DNA from: Microbacterium pullorum
Lineage (GTDB): Bacteria; Actinomycetota; Actinomycetes; Actinomycetales; Microbacteriaceae
Assembly: GCF_014836535.1 (NCBI RefSeq)
Contig: NZ_JACSQP010000001.1
Location: forward strand, 410,337-474,336
Reading direction: 5' to 3'
Length of the DNA stretch: 64,000 bases
Numbering within the stretch: position 1 is the first letter of the stretch; each line of letters begins with the position of its first letter. This document shows positions 7,609-15,654 of this stretch, one piece after another. The translations under genes and the position numbers were made by a program. The notes under the pieces were generated by a model. The model was not told the origin of the DNA, did not search any database, and saw only the letters and a list, made by a program, of their open reading frames with translations.

Positions 7609-8880
7609 ATGTCTGGTTCGCAACGTTCACGAAGGCGGCTCCTGCGCGCCACTGCGATCTCCGCCACGCTCGCCGCGGCGCTGAGTCTCGCCGCCTGCGC
7701 CGGGGGTTCGGGCCCGGCAGAGATCAGGTTCCACCTGAGCAAGCCGGAGGCCATTCCGTATTTCCGCGAGCTCATCGCCGACTACAACGCGTCGCAGGAC
7801 GATGTGCGCGTCGTGTTCGACACCTCGTCGAACCTGCAGGCGGGATTCTTGCGGGGCAACCCGCCCGATCTCGGACTGCTCAACTACAACATGGAGATGG
7901 CCCGCTTCATGGAGCGGGGGGCGCTCAGCGATCTGAGCGACATGCCCGAGGCCGACCGGATCCTCCCCGAGGTGCAGGACCTCGTCGACCAGTACGCGAC
8001 GTATCCCGGGCGCACGAGCGTGCTGCCGTACTCGGTGATGGCGGCATCGGTCATCTACAACAAGGAGATCTTCGAGCAGCAGGGGCTCGAGGTGCCGCAG
8101 ACCTGGGACGAGCTGCAGGCGGTGTGCGAGCAGCTGAGCGCGGCGGGCATCACACCGTTCTACGCCACGTTCAAGGACCCGTGGACGGTCGGCCAGGGCT
8201 GGTTCGACTACACCGTCGGGGGCTCCATCGACGTGGCCGGCTTCTTCGACGAGATGAACGACCTCGGTACCGAGGTCGGCCCCGACTCCGACGTGTCGTT
8301 CCAGACGACTCTCGTCGACCCGGTGGACCGGATGACGCAGCTCACCGAGAACTACGTCAACCCCGACGCCGCCAGTCGCGCCTACGGCGACGGCAACCTC
8401 GCGTTCGCGAAGGGCGAGGCGGCGATGTACCTGCAGGGGCCGTGGGCGTTCGGCGAGATCGCGAAGACGAACGACGCGATGCAGCTGGGCACCTTTCCGC
8501 TGCCGATGACGGATGACCCCGACGACCTGCGGGTGCGGGTGAACATCGACCTCGCGGCGTGGATCCCCGAGGCCTCGCAGCACAAGCAGGAGGCGCGGGA
8601 CTTCTTGAGCTATCTCTTCGACAAAGACGTCATGGACGAGTACAACGCGGCCTTCCTCGGGTACGGCACCACCACCGACTCGGCCCCCGTCACCGACGAG
8701 CGCATCATCGGCATGAAGGAGTACTACGACCAGGCGCGGTTCTACCAGGGACCGTCCAAAGCCATCCCGCTGACCATCCCGACCGACAACTACATGCAGG
8801 GCATCGTGACCGGCTCCGACGTCGAGGGGACGTTGCAGGTCATGGATGCCGACTGGGCGCGGCTGGCCTTGCGCCAGTAG
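7609..8880 (+). CDS. Sugar ABC transporter substrate-binding lipoprotein
   Basis: A 423-residue family 1 solute-binding protein. The twin-arginine-like, basic N-terminus (RSRRRLLRA) leads to a lipobox LAAC with Cys30. The mature part shows the extracellular sugar-binding pattern (VIYNKEIFEQQGLEVPQTW, GEAAMYLQGPWAFGEI). The start is the ATG at 7609, after GGAAGGA; the frame is open further upstream but only through the operator region. It is the first gene of an importer operon with the two permeases at 8908 and 9849. No ATPase is present, so a shared MsiK-type ATPase elsewhere is expected. Confidence 0.92.
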   Translation: MSGSQRSRRRLLRATAISATLAAALSLAACAGGSGPAEIRFHLSKPEAIPYFRELIADYNASQDDVRVVFDTSSNLQAGFLRGNPPDLGLLNYNMEMARFMERGALSDLSDMPEADRILPEVQDLVDQYATYPGRTSVLPYSVMAASVIYNKEIFEQQGLEVPQTWDELQAVCEQLSAAGITPFYATFKDPWTVGQGWFDYTVGGSIDVAGFFDEMNDLGTEVGPDSDVSFQTTLVDPVDRMTQLTENYVNPDAASRAYGDGNLAFAKGEAAMYLQGPWAFGEIAKTNDAMQLGTFPLPMTDDPDDLRVRVNIDLAAWIPEASQHKQEARDFLSYLFDKDVMDEYNAAFLGYGTTTDSAPVTDERIIGMKEYYDQARFYQGPSKAIPLTIPTDNYMQGIVTGSDVEGTLQVMDADWARLALRQ

Positions 8881-8907
8881 CCCGGTGGACCGAGGGGATA
8901 ACAGATC

Positions 8908-9849
8908 ATGGCAACGATTCCGGCGGCGATCCCCACTCCGGTGGCGGCGAGGCCGACCAAGAACGCCGCATCCACCGAGCCGCGCACGGGGCGGCGAAAG
9001 GTCGACGGGGTCTACTACCTCTTCCTCCTGCCCCCGCTCATCATGTTCACCCTGGCGATCACGCTCCCCGCGGTCATCGGCATCTTCTTCAGCTTCACCA
9101 ACTCCATCGGCTTCGGAGATTGGGAGTTCATCGGGCTGATCAACTACATCGCCGTCTTCAGCGACCCGGCGATCCTGCAGAGCTACCTGTTCACGTTCTT
9201 CTTCGCCATCGTGACGGTGCTCGTCGTCAACGCGGTGGCCTTCCTCCTCGCCGTCGGGCTGACCTCCCGCATCCGGCTGAAGACGGGGCTGCGGGCGGTG
9301 TTCGTGATCCCGATGGTCATCTCCGGCATCATCATCGCCTACGTCTTCAATTTCCTCTTCTCCAATTCCCTGCCGGCATTGGGCACGTCGTGGGGCGTCG
9401 GCTGGCTGAGCGAGAGCATTCTGGCCAACCCCGATCTGGCGTGGGTCGCGATCGTGGTGGTGGCGGCCTGGCAGGCGATCCCCGGCACACTCCTCATCTA
9501 CATCGCCGGGCTGCTGTCGATCCCGGGTGAGGTCTACGAAGCCGCCGACCTCGACGGGGCGGGCAAGCTGCAGCAGCTGCTGCGCATCACGCTGCCGCTC
9601 GTGGCCGGGTACGTCGTGATCAACATGATCCTCGGCTTCAAGAACTTCCTGAACGCCTACGACATCATCGTCGGCCTCACCAACGGCGGACCCGGCACCG
9701 CCACCCGCAGCATCGCGATGACGATCTTCACCGGCTTCTCCGGGGGCGACTACGCCTACCAGATGGCCAACGCGACGATCTTCTTCCTCATCGCGATCGT
9801 GCTGTCCCTGCTGCAACTGCGCCTCACCCGCGGAAGGAACGTGTTCTGA
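8908..9849 (+). CDS. Sugar ABC transporter permease (MalF-type)
   Basis: A 313-residue inner-membrane permease with a basic N-terminal tail and six predicted helices starting at YYLFLLPPLIMFTLAITLP. The cytoplasmic EAA loop reads YEAADLDGAGKLQQLLRITL. It works with the binding protein 27 bp upstream and the permease that follows, its stop overlapping the next start as TGATG. The substrate is likely an oligosaccharide or monosaccharide, judging from the LacI regulator; the exact sugar cannot be inferred. Confidence 0.92.
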   Translation: MATIPAAIPTPVAARPTKNAASTEPRTGRRKVDGVYYLFLLPPLIMFTLAITLPAVIGIFFSFTNSIGFGDWEFIGLINYIAVFSDPAILQSYLFTFFFAIVTVLVVNAVAFLLAVGLTSRIRLKTGLRAVFVIPMVISGIIIAYVFNFLFSNSLPALGTSWGVGWLSESILANPDLAWVAIVVVAAWQAIPGTLLIYIAGLLSIPGEVYEAADLDGAGKLQQLLRITLPLVAGYVVINMILGFKNFLNAYDIIVGLTNGGPGTATRSIAMTIFTGFSGGDYAYQMANATIFFLIAIVLSLLQLRLTRGRNVF

Positions 9850-10769
9850 TGTCCTCCACGCAGCTCGCCCTCGCCATCGAGGACGTCGACGCCCAACGCA
9901 TCCTCGACGGTGACCGTCCGCGCAAGCGCGGCTCCGGGCGCTTCCGCATGGAGCGGGTCAACTGGTCCGGCACCATCCTGCTCATCCTCTGCGCGCTGAC
10001 CGTGCTCGTGCCGCTGTACGTCACGATCTCGATGGCCTTCAAGACGCAGTCGCAGGCGGTCGACGGCAACGCGTTCACCTGGCCTGCGCCCTTCAGCGTC
10101 GACGGCTTCGTCGAGGCGTGGGAGCTGACCGACTTTCCCCGCGCCTTCCTCATCTCGGTGCTGGTGACCGCGTTCACCGTCGCCGGCACCGTGCTGCTGG
10201 CGGCGCTCGCGTCGTTCGCGATCTCCCGCAACTGGGACCGCAAGCTCTTCCGCTACTCCTTCTACTACCTGCTCGCCGCGATGTTCCTGCCGTTCCCGGT
10301 GGTGGCGCTGCCGCAGATCCAGCTCAGCGGGCTCACCGGACTGGACAACCCGGTGGGGGTGACGATCCTCCACATCATGTTCCAGCTGAGCTTCAGCATC
10401 CTGCTGTTCACCGCCTTCTTGCGCTCCATCCCCGCCGAGCTCGAAGAGAGCGCACGCATCGACGGCGCCAGCACCTGGCAGACCTTCCGCTACCTCGTCT
10501 TCCCGCTGCTGGCACCCATGAGTGCGACGGTGGGCATCTTCGCGTTCCTGGCATCGTGGAACGACTTCATGATGCCGTCGCTCATCATCTCCGACCCCGC
10601 GTCGCAGACACTGCCGGTGGTGCAGAACATCTTCCAGACCCAGTTCAGCAACAACTACAACGTGGCGTTCGCGTCGTACCTCATGGCGATGGCGCCCGCG
10701 ATCGTGGTCTACCTGTTCACGCAGCGATGGGTGATGGAAGGCGTCACCCAGGGAGCGGTCAAAGGCTAG
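9849..10769 (+). CDS. Sugar ABC transporter permease (MalG-type)
   Basis: A 306-residue permease with about six membrane helices and the EAA loop LEESARIDGASTWQTFRYL. Its start overlaps the stop of the preceding permease by one base (TGATG), which indicates tight coupling. The C-terminus FTQRWVMEGVTQGAVKG is the standard MalG-type ending. The stop lies inside a CTAG shared with the stop of the opposing hydrolase gene, so the two transcription units converge with no spacer. Confidence 0.92.
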   Translation: MSSTQLALAIEDVDAQRILDGDRPRKRGSGRFRMERVNWSGTILLILCALTVLVPLYVTISMAFKTQSQAVDGNAFTWPAPFSVDGFVEAWELTDFPRAFLISVLVTAFTVAGTVLLAALASFAISRNWDRKLFRYSFYYLLAAMFLPFPVVALPQIQLSGLTGLDNPVGVTILHIMFQLSFSILLFTAFLRSIPAELEESARIDGASTWQTFRYLVFPLLAPMSATVGIFAFLASWNDFMMPSLIISDPASQTLPVVQNIFQTQFSNNYNVAFASYLMAMAPAIVVYLFTQRWVMEGVTQGAVKG

Positions 10770-11449
10770 AGCGCGCCGGGGGAGCGGGCGAGCAGGGAGA
10801 ACTCCGCCAGCACGCGCGGGTGCGCGAGGATGCGGAAGTGTCCGCCGGTCTCCAGACGCACGTTCTTGCCGCCGGGCAGATCGCTGCCCTCGGGGATGTG
10901 CGGGTCGAAGCGGCCGTAGATCGACACGATGCGGGTGTTCACGGCGGCCTGCTTCGCCAGCGACACGATCGTTGGATCGGCGGGGGAGAAGATGCGCAGC
11001 GTCGGCGTCCACAGCAGCCGGGCGTAGCGGGAGCCGCCGAACGGGGTCGCCACCGCGACCATGCCCCGCACGCGTGCCGCGGCGGGCCCGAGCATGACCT
11101 GCTTGCCCACGAGCCCGCCCTTGCTGTGCGCCACGATCACGACGTCGCGCAGATCACGCGTCTCGAGGTAGGCGGTGACCTGTTCGGCCGCGTCGACCAC
11201 CGGTCGATCGTTGCGCTTGAGGTCATCGAGCACGTGCAGCGGATGCCCGCGTCGATGCACCTCCACCGCGAGCGGCTGCATGAACTTCCACGTCTCGTAG
11301 ATGCCGGGCAGCACGATCACCGGCACCCGATCGCCGGTGTGGAGTGCATCGGGCGGCGTGCGATCCAGCAACGCGCGAGTCTGCCAATAGAGGGCGTAGG
11401 AATAGTCGCGCGCCCACCACCACGCGCCCTTCGCCGCGGTGGAGATCAC
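10766..11449 (-). CDS. Alpha/beta hydrolase, lipase-like
   Basis: A 227-residue alpha/beta hydrolase. The nucleophile elbow is VVIVAHSKGGLVG (AHSKG in place of the usual GHSxG), after an oxyanion-region segment VPVIVLPGIYETWKF; a late GGHF supplies the probable catalytic His. The frame stays open into the Lsr2 gene, but that part is a shadow, so the GTG at 11447-11449 (VISTAAKG) is taken as start, 19 nt after the Lsr2 stop. It therefore probably forms a two-gene unit with lsr2. The substrate is unknown; it may act on esters or acyl lipids. No signal peptide is seen. Confidence 0.75.
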   Translation of the reverse strand: MISTAAKGAWWWARDYSYALYWQTRALLDRTPPDALHTGDRVPVIVLPGIYETWKFMQPLAVEVHRRGHPLHVLDDLKRNDRPVVDAAEQVTAYLETRDLRDVVIVAHSKGGLVGKQVMLGPAAARVRGMVAVATPFGGSRYARLLWTPTLRIFSPADPTIVSLAKQAAVNTRIVSIYGRFDPHIPEGSDLPGGKNVRLETGGHFRILAHPRVLAEFSLLARSPGAL

Positions 11450-11468
11450 GCTGCCGGAGGAACGCCGA

Positions 11469-11822
11469 TCAGTGGGCGGCTTCGTACGCCTCGAGCACGG
11501 CTGCGGGCACGCGCCCACGTTCGGAAACGGTGTAGCCGTTGGACTTTGCCCATTCGCGTACGGGGCCGTAATCGTGCTGACCGGTGCGACGGCGCTTGCG
11601 TGCGGAATCGGAGGTGCCGGACGTGCCGCGCCCGCCCGATACCCGGCGACCCGCAGACACATAGGGGGCCAGCGCGTCGCGCAAGCTCTGAGCGTTCTCG
11701 TCGGTCAAATCGATCTCATACGCGATGCCGTCGAGTGAGAACAATACGGTCTCTCCCGATCCGACTTCGAGTTCGGTTCCGTCGAGATCGTCGACGAGTT
11801 GATGCACAATTCTGCGAGCCAT
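11469..11822 (-). CDS. lsr2: Lsr2-like nucleoid-associated protein
   Basis: About 117 residues (start MARRIVHQLVDDLDG). The N-terminal dimerisation domain (EIDLTDENAQSLRDALAPYV) is followed by a basic Gly/Arg/Ser linker and the DNA-binding domain VREWAKSNGYTVSERGRVPAAVLEAYEAAH, where the RGR motif enters the minor groove of AT-rich DNA. Lsr2 silences horizontally acquired genes in actinobacteria. The size and both domains are complete. Upstream DNA (11,823-11,911) is notably richer in A/T than the surroundings, as expected for an Lsr2 promoter under autoregulation; that last point is inference. Confidence 0.95.
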   Translation of the reverse strand: MARRIVHQLVDDLDGTELEVGSGETVLFSLDGIAYEIDLTDENAQSLRDALAPYVSAGRRVSGGRGTSGTSDSARKRRRTGQHDYGPVREWAKSNGYTVSERGRVPAAVLEAYEAAH

Positions 11823-11911
11823 GGGCACACCATACTGGTGTCAATGCCGGTCACGATAGTAGGGTGCGTTCTCAATTCGGCGTGTCGGCGATTCAGGGTG
11901 AATTGTCGCCG

Positions 11912-12769
11912 TCACGGAAGAATACCGGCGCGGCGGGCACGCATCACCGCGGCATGGCGCGTCGAGGCATCCAGCTTCGCCATCGCCGACGCGAGGTAGG
12001 ACTTCACGGTGCCCTCTTTGAGACCGAGGGCCGCAGCGATCTCGCCGTTGGTGGAGCCGAGGGCGCAGCAGGCGAGCACGTCGATCTCACGCGGGGACAG
12101 GTTGGTGTCGACCTTCTCAGCGGGACCGGATGCGTCGGAGGAGAGGGTGGCCAGCCGCTGCTCGAGCCGGGCGAGGCGCTCGCGGATGCCGGCGTCGTCC
12201 ACGGTCGCGGCGATGCTGCGCAGTTCCGCGTAGCTCTCGCGCAACTCCTCGCGCGCCGCGGCGGGCAGGGAGGATGCCGCAGCGGGCGGCGCCGCGAGGG
12301 CGAGGCGCCGCCGCACCTCGTCGCGCACCCGCAACTCGGTGCCGAGCGACTCCGCCGCTGTGAACGCCGGACGCGACACCACATCGCCCACGGGGGAGCG
12401 GTGCCACGAACCGCAGTAGATGACACCGCGCGCGCGCCCGGCGACCATCACCGGAACGGCGAGCAGCGTGGAGATGCCCTCGCCGAGGATCGCGCGGTCG
12501 TAGTCGTGCGTGATGGAACGGCTGGTGCGGTACTCCAGGGCGAGGCGCGGGCGGCCCTCGACGAACGAGGCGCCGCCGAGACCCTTGCTCGCCTGCACCA
12601 CGAGTCCCTCGATGCTGTGGGTGCGGGCGCCGGCGATGGCGGTGATGTGCACGGCCCCGGCATGCTCCAGACCGGCGAACACGACGGGGAAGCGGGTGCG
12701 GCGGGAGAGGTCGCCGACGGCGCGCGCCAGCAGCTGCTCGTCGCTTTCGACTCCGGTCTGTGCAGCCAC
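11912..12769 (-). CDS. LuxR-type regulator with N-terminal GAF-like sensor
   Basis: A 285-residue regulator. The first 150 residues resemble a GAF domain (TRFPVVFAGLEHAGAVHITAIAG, LAVPVMVAGRARGVIYCG); a helical linker follows, then a LuxR/FixJ HTH at the C-terminus (LSPREIDVLACCALGSTNGE, with EGTVKSYLASAMAKLDASTR). It is divergent from the DUF485-symporter pair; regulators of this build are regularly found next to acetate/monocarboxylate permeases in actinobacteria. The start is a GTG at 12767-12769 with a weak ribosome site. A 14-bp palindrome in the shared promoter is a candidate target. Confidence 0.88.
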   Translation of the reverse strand: MAAQTGVESDEQLLARAVGDLSRRTRFPVVFAGLEHAGAVHITAIAGARTHSIEGLVVQASKGLGGASFVEGRPRLALEYRTSRSITHDYDRAILGEGISTLLAVPVMVAGRARGVIYCGSWHRSPVGDVVSRPAFTAAESLGTELRVRDEVRRRLALAAPPAAASSLPAAAREELRESYAELRSIAATVDDAGIRERLARLEQRLATLSSDASGPAEKVDTNLSPREIDVLACCALGSTNGEIAAALGLKEGTVKSYLASAMAKLDASTRHAAVMRARRAGILP

Positions 12770-12812
12770 GCACTACCTACTTCCGGGGGTGACGGCGTCG
12801 TCGCCGCCTTCG

Positions 12813-12826
12813 TAGCGTCGACGCTA
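12813..12826. promoter_or_regulatory. Palindrome, candidate LuxR-type operator
   Basis: TAGCGTCGACGCTA is a perfect 14-bp palindrome between the divergent LuxR-type regulator and the DUF485-symporter operon. Its length and symmetry suit a dimeric LuxR/FixJ-type regulator, but no family consensus was checked. Confidence 0.45.
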
Positions 12827-12942
12827 TCACGCGGTCGGCGAGCGCATACCGGGCTTTTCGGGCGTCGTGACCCCTCTCGCAATGGGCGCCGCACCGCCGC
12901 GGAACCCGAGCGGACAGCACGAGTGGCAAGGAGGCCGCACAG

Positions 12943-13293
12943 ATGACCGCAGCACACAATGAGACCGCCCCGCCGGGTGTGATCGACTACATCGCGGTGG
13001 AGGAATCTCCGCCGTTCCGCAACCTCAAACGCAGTCACCGCAGTTTCGTCTTCCCCTTGGCCATCGCGTTCCTGCTCTGGTACTTCGTCTACGTACTGCT
13101 GTCGTCGTTCGCACCGGACTTCATGAGTCAGCGCGTGTTCGGCGAGACGACTGTGGGGCTCGTGTTCGGGCTCGGACAGTTCGTGACCACTTTCGCCATC
13201 ACGATGACCTACGTCTGGTACGCCAACCGCAAACTCGACCCGCAGTCCCAGGCCATCCGTGAGCAGCTCGAGGCGCAGGAGGCGGGGGCATGA
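12943..13293 (+). CDS. DUF485 membrane protein
   Basis: A 116-residue DUF485 protein with two membrane helices (LAIAFLLWYFVYVLLSSFA and LVFGLGQFVTTFAITMTYVW). DUF485 proteins are encoded directly before ActP/MctC-type monocarboxylate symporters and are thought to assist them, though their exact role is unclear. The start has a strong ribosome site (AAGGAGG). It overlaps the symporter gene by ATGA, which implies coupled translation. Confidence 0.93.
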   Translation: MTAAHNETAPPGVIDYIAVEESPPFRNLKRSHRSFVFPLAIAFLLWYFVYVLLSSFAPDFMSQRVFGETTVGLVFGLGQFVTTFAITMTYVWYANRKLDPQSQAIREQLEAQEAGA

Positions 13294-14906
13294 ACGAGAT
13301 CTTCGGTGCCATCGAAGCCGCCGTACAGACGGTGGAGAACAACCCGATCCTGAACATCTCGATCTTCGGGGCGTTCGTCGCCGTGACGCTGTTCATCGTC
13401 ATCCGCGCGAGCCGCAACAACAAGACCGCGGCCGACTACTACGCCGCGGGGCGGTCGTTCACCGGCCCGCAGAACGGCTTCGCGATCTCGGGTGATTACC
13501 TCTCGGCCGCGTCGTTCCTCGGCATCTGCGGCGCCATCGCCATCAACGGCTACGACGGATTCCTCTACTCCATCGGCTTCCTGGTGGCGTGGCTGGTAGC
13601 CCTGCTGCTGGTGGCCGAACTCATGCGCAACACGGGCAAGTTCACGATGGCCGACGTGCTGTCGTTCCGTCTGAAGCAGACCCCGGTGCGCATGGCCGCG
13701 GCCCTCACCACCCTCGCGGTGTGCTTCTTCTACCTGCTCGCCCAGATGGCCGGCGCCGGCGGACTCGTGTCGCTGCTGCTGGGCATCGACGACCAGGTGG
13801 GCCAGTCGATTGTCGTCGCGGTCGTGGGCGTGCTGATGATCGTCTACGTGCTCATCGGCGGCATGAAGGGCACCACCTGGGTGCAGATCGTGAAGGCATT
13901 CCTGCTGATCGGCGGGGCGCTCGGCATGACCGTGTGGGTGCTCGCCATCTACGGCTTCAACTTCAACTCTCTGCTCGAAGCCGCCGTGGCCGCCTCGCCC
14001 GCCGGCGAGGATGTGCTGGGACCGGGCCTGCAGTACGGCGCGAACCCGTGGGACTTCATCTCGCTCGCGCTGGCTCTGGTGTTCGGCACCGCAGGCCTGC
14101 CGCACGTGCTGATGCGCTTCTACACCGTGCCCACCGCCAAGGAAGCACGCCGATCGGTGGTGTGGGCGATCTGGCTGATCGGCCTGTTCTACCTGCTCAC
14201 GCTGGTGCTCGGCTACGGCGCCGGTGCGCTGGTGACGCCCGATGTCATCCGCGCGGCGCCCGGCGGGGTGAACTCCGCCGCGCCGCTGCTGGCGCTGGAG
14301 CTCGGCGGACCCATCCTGCTCGGGTTCATCTCGGCGGTCGCGTTCGCGACGATCCTCGCGGTCGTGGCGGGCCTGACCATCACCGCCGCCGCGTCGTTCG
14401 CCCACGACATCTACGCCAACGTGGTGAAGAAGGGCAAGGTCGCTCCCGACGGCGAGGTCAAGGTCGCCCGTCGCACGGTCGTCGTGATCGGTGTGCTGTC
14501 GATCCTCGGCGGCATCGGCGTGCAGGGGCAGAACGTGGCGTTCCTCGTGGCGCTGGCCTTCGCGGTCGCCGCCTCGGCGAACCTGCCGACGATCCTCTAC
14601 TCGCTGTTCTGGCGCCGGTTCACCACCCGCGGCGCGGTGTGGAGCATGTACGGCGGCCTCGCCGCCGCCATCATCCTGATCTTCCTGTCGCCGGTGTTCT
14701 GGGGGACGGAGACCAGCGTGTTCAAGAACGTCGGTACGGCGATCTGGCCGCTGAACAACCCGGGCATCGTCTCGATCCCGCTCGGGTTCTTCCTCGGCTG
14801 GCTCGGCACCGTGACCTCCACCAAGAAGGAGGACCCACGCCTGGCGGCCGAGATGGATGTGCGCTCGCTCACCGGCTTCGGTGCGGAGAAGGCCACCCAC
14901 CACTGA
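13290..14906 (+). CDS. Cation:monocarboxylate symporter (ActP/MctC-like)
   Basis: A 538-residue sodium:solute symporter family protein with about 13 membrane helices. Recognisable family segments include ADYYAAGRSFTGPQNGFAIS near the N-terminus, GDYLSAASFLGICGAIAI, and FATILAVVAGLTITAAASFA. The closest known types are ActP (acetate/glycolate) and corynebacterial MctC (acetate, propionate, pyruvate). Its operon with DUF485 and the divergent LuxR-type regulator support a role in short-chain carboxylate uptake. Substrate choice among acetate, propionate and pyruvate cannot be settled here. Confidence 0.92.
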   Translation: MNEIFGAIEAAVQTVENNPILNISIFGAFVAVTLFIVIRASRNNKTAADYYAAGRSFTGPQNGFAISGDYLSAASFLGICGAIAINGYDGFLYSIGFLVAWLVALLLVAELMRNTGKFTMADVLSFRLKQTPVRMAAALTTLAVCFFYLLAQMAGAGGLVSLLLGIDDQVGQSIVVAVVGVLMIVYVLIGGMKGTTWVQIVKAFLLIGGALGMTVWVLAIYGFNFNSLLEAAVAASPAGEDVLGPGLQYGANPWDFISLALALVFGTAGLPHVLMRFYTVPTAKEARRSVVWAIWLIGLFYLLTLVLGYGAGALVTPDVIRAAPGGVNSAAPLLALELGGPILLGFISAVAFATILAVVAGLTITAAASFAHDIYANVVKKGKVAPDGEVKVARRTVVVIGVLSILGGIGVQGQNVAFLVALAFAVAASANLPTILYSLFWRRFTTRGAVWSMYGGLAAAIILIFLSPVFWGTETSVFKNVGTAIWPLNNPGIVSIPLGFFLGWLGTVTSTKKEDPRLAAEMDVRSLTGFGAEKATHH

Positions 14907-14922
14907 CGCCGAACGTCGCACG

Positions 14923-14953
14923 AACGGCCCCGGGCATGATGCCCGGGGCCGTT
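14923..14953. terminator. Hairpin terminator between convergent genes
   Basis: AACGGCCCCGGGCAT and its exact complement ATGCCCGGGGCCGTT form 15-bp arms around one base. The hairpin lies just after the symporter stop and before the stop of the convergent alkyltransferase-like gene, so it can serve both. No long T-run follows. Confidence 0.7.
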
Positions 14954-14969
14954 CCGCGTGCCGGGGGGC

Positions 14970-15479
14970 CTACTCGCCCGTCGCGGTCTCGAAATCGAGA
15001 AGGAACCGTTTGATCTCCGGTCGGCCGCCGTACTCGCCGATCGAACCGTCGGCGCGCACCACGCGATGCGCCGGCACGACGAGGGAGATGGGAGTGCGGG
15101 CGCAGGCGGTGCCCACGGCACGGTGTGCTCGCGGGCGCTGCGCCATGACCGCCACTTCTGCGTATGACGCCGTCTGGCCGTAGGGGATCTCGCACACCGC
15201 CTGCAGGGCCTCACGGGTGAAGCCGGAGACCAGCTGCCAGTCCAGTGGCACCTCGAAACGGCGCCGGCGGCCGATGAAGTACTCGTCGAGCTGTGCGGTG
15301 ACGGGCGCCGTGGCATCGGCGTCGTGATCGGGCATCGCGTGCAGCAGGGCCGACAGCTCGGCGAGCTGGTCGTCGTGCGGGCCGTCGAGGATGTGCAGCG
15401 CGACCAGGCCCTCATCGCTCACCACGACGAGGGCCTGGCCGATCGGTGTCGGGTGCACCGAGTAGGAGGTCGCGGTCAT
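14970..15479 (-). CDS. Alkyltransferase-like protein (Ogt fold, catalytic Cys replaced by Ala)
   Basis: A 169-residue protein with both the Ogt/MGMT N-terminal ribonuclease-H-like domain and the C-terminal DNA-binding domain (GFTREALQAVCEIPYGQTAS, helix-turn-helix region). The alkyl-acceptor motif PCHR reads PAHR (Ala137, codon GCG), followed by VVRADGSIGEYGG. Without the Cys it cannot take up the alkyl group. Alkyltransferase-like proteins with PAHR or PWHR bind O6-alkylguanine and recruit nucleotide excision repair. Known ones are usually short single-domain proteins, so a full-length version is unusual. The start chosen is the ATG at 15477-15479 (MTATSYSV), after AGGAGG. Confidence 0.85.
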   Translation of the reverse strand: MTATSYSVHPTPIGQALVVVSDEGLVALHILDGPHDDQLAELSALLHAMPDHDADATAPVTAQLDEYFIGRRRRFEVPLDWQLVSGFTREALQAVCEIPYGQTASYAEVAVMAQRPRAHRAVGTACARTPISLVVPAHRVVRADGSIGEYGGRPEIKRFLLDFETATGE

Positions 15480-15654
15480 GAGCCCATCCTGACCGCTGAC
15501 CGCGACGCCGTGGCGGCGCAACCGCCCGATCCGGCGGAGCGGAGCGGATTCGGCGCCTGGGGAGGAAGCGCCGATGGAGCGGCGTGTCGGTCAATACCGC
15601 GAAACTCGGGTCCACGTCCAGCCGGACACGCGTGTGCCGCCTAGTCTGGCTCGT

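Noticed and set aside
7627..9816. 729-codon minus-strand open frame
   Set aside because: Shadow of the ABC importer genes, which have clear signal peptide and EAA loops on the plus strand.
10118..12946. 942-codon plus-strand open frame
   Set aside because: It crosses the permease, hydrolase, Lsr2 and LuxR genes in wrong frames; composition is typical of high-GC frame shadows.
14970..15479. Active O6-methylguanine methyltransferase
   Set aside because: The acceptor Cys is Ala, so methyl transfer is not possible.
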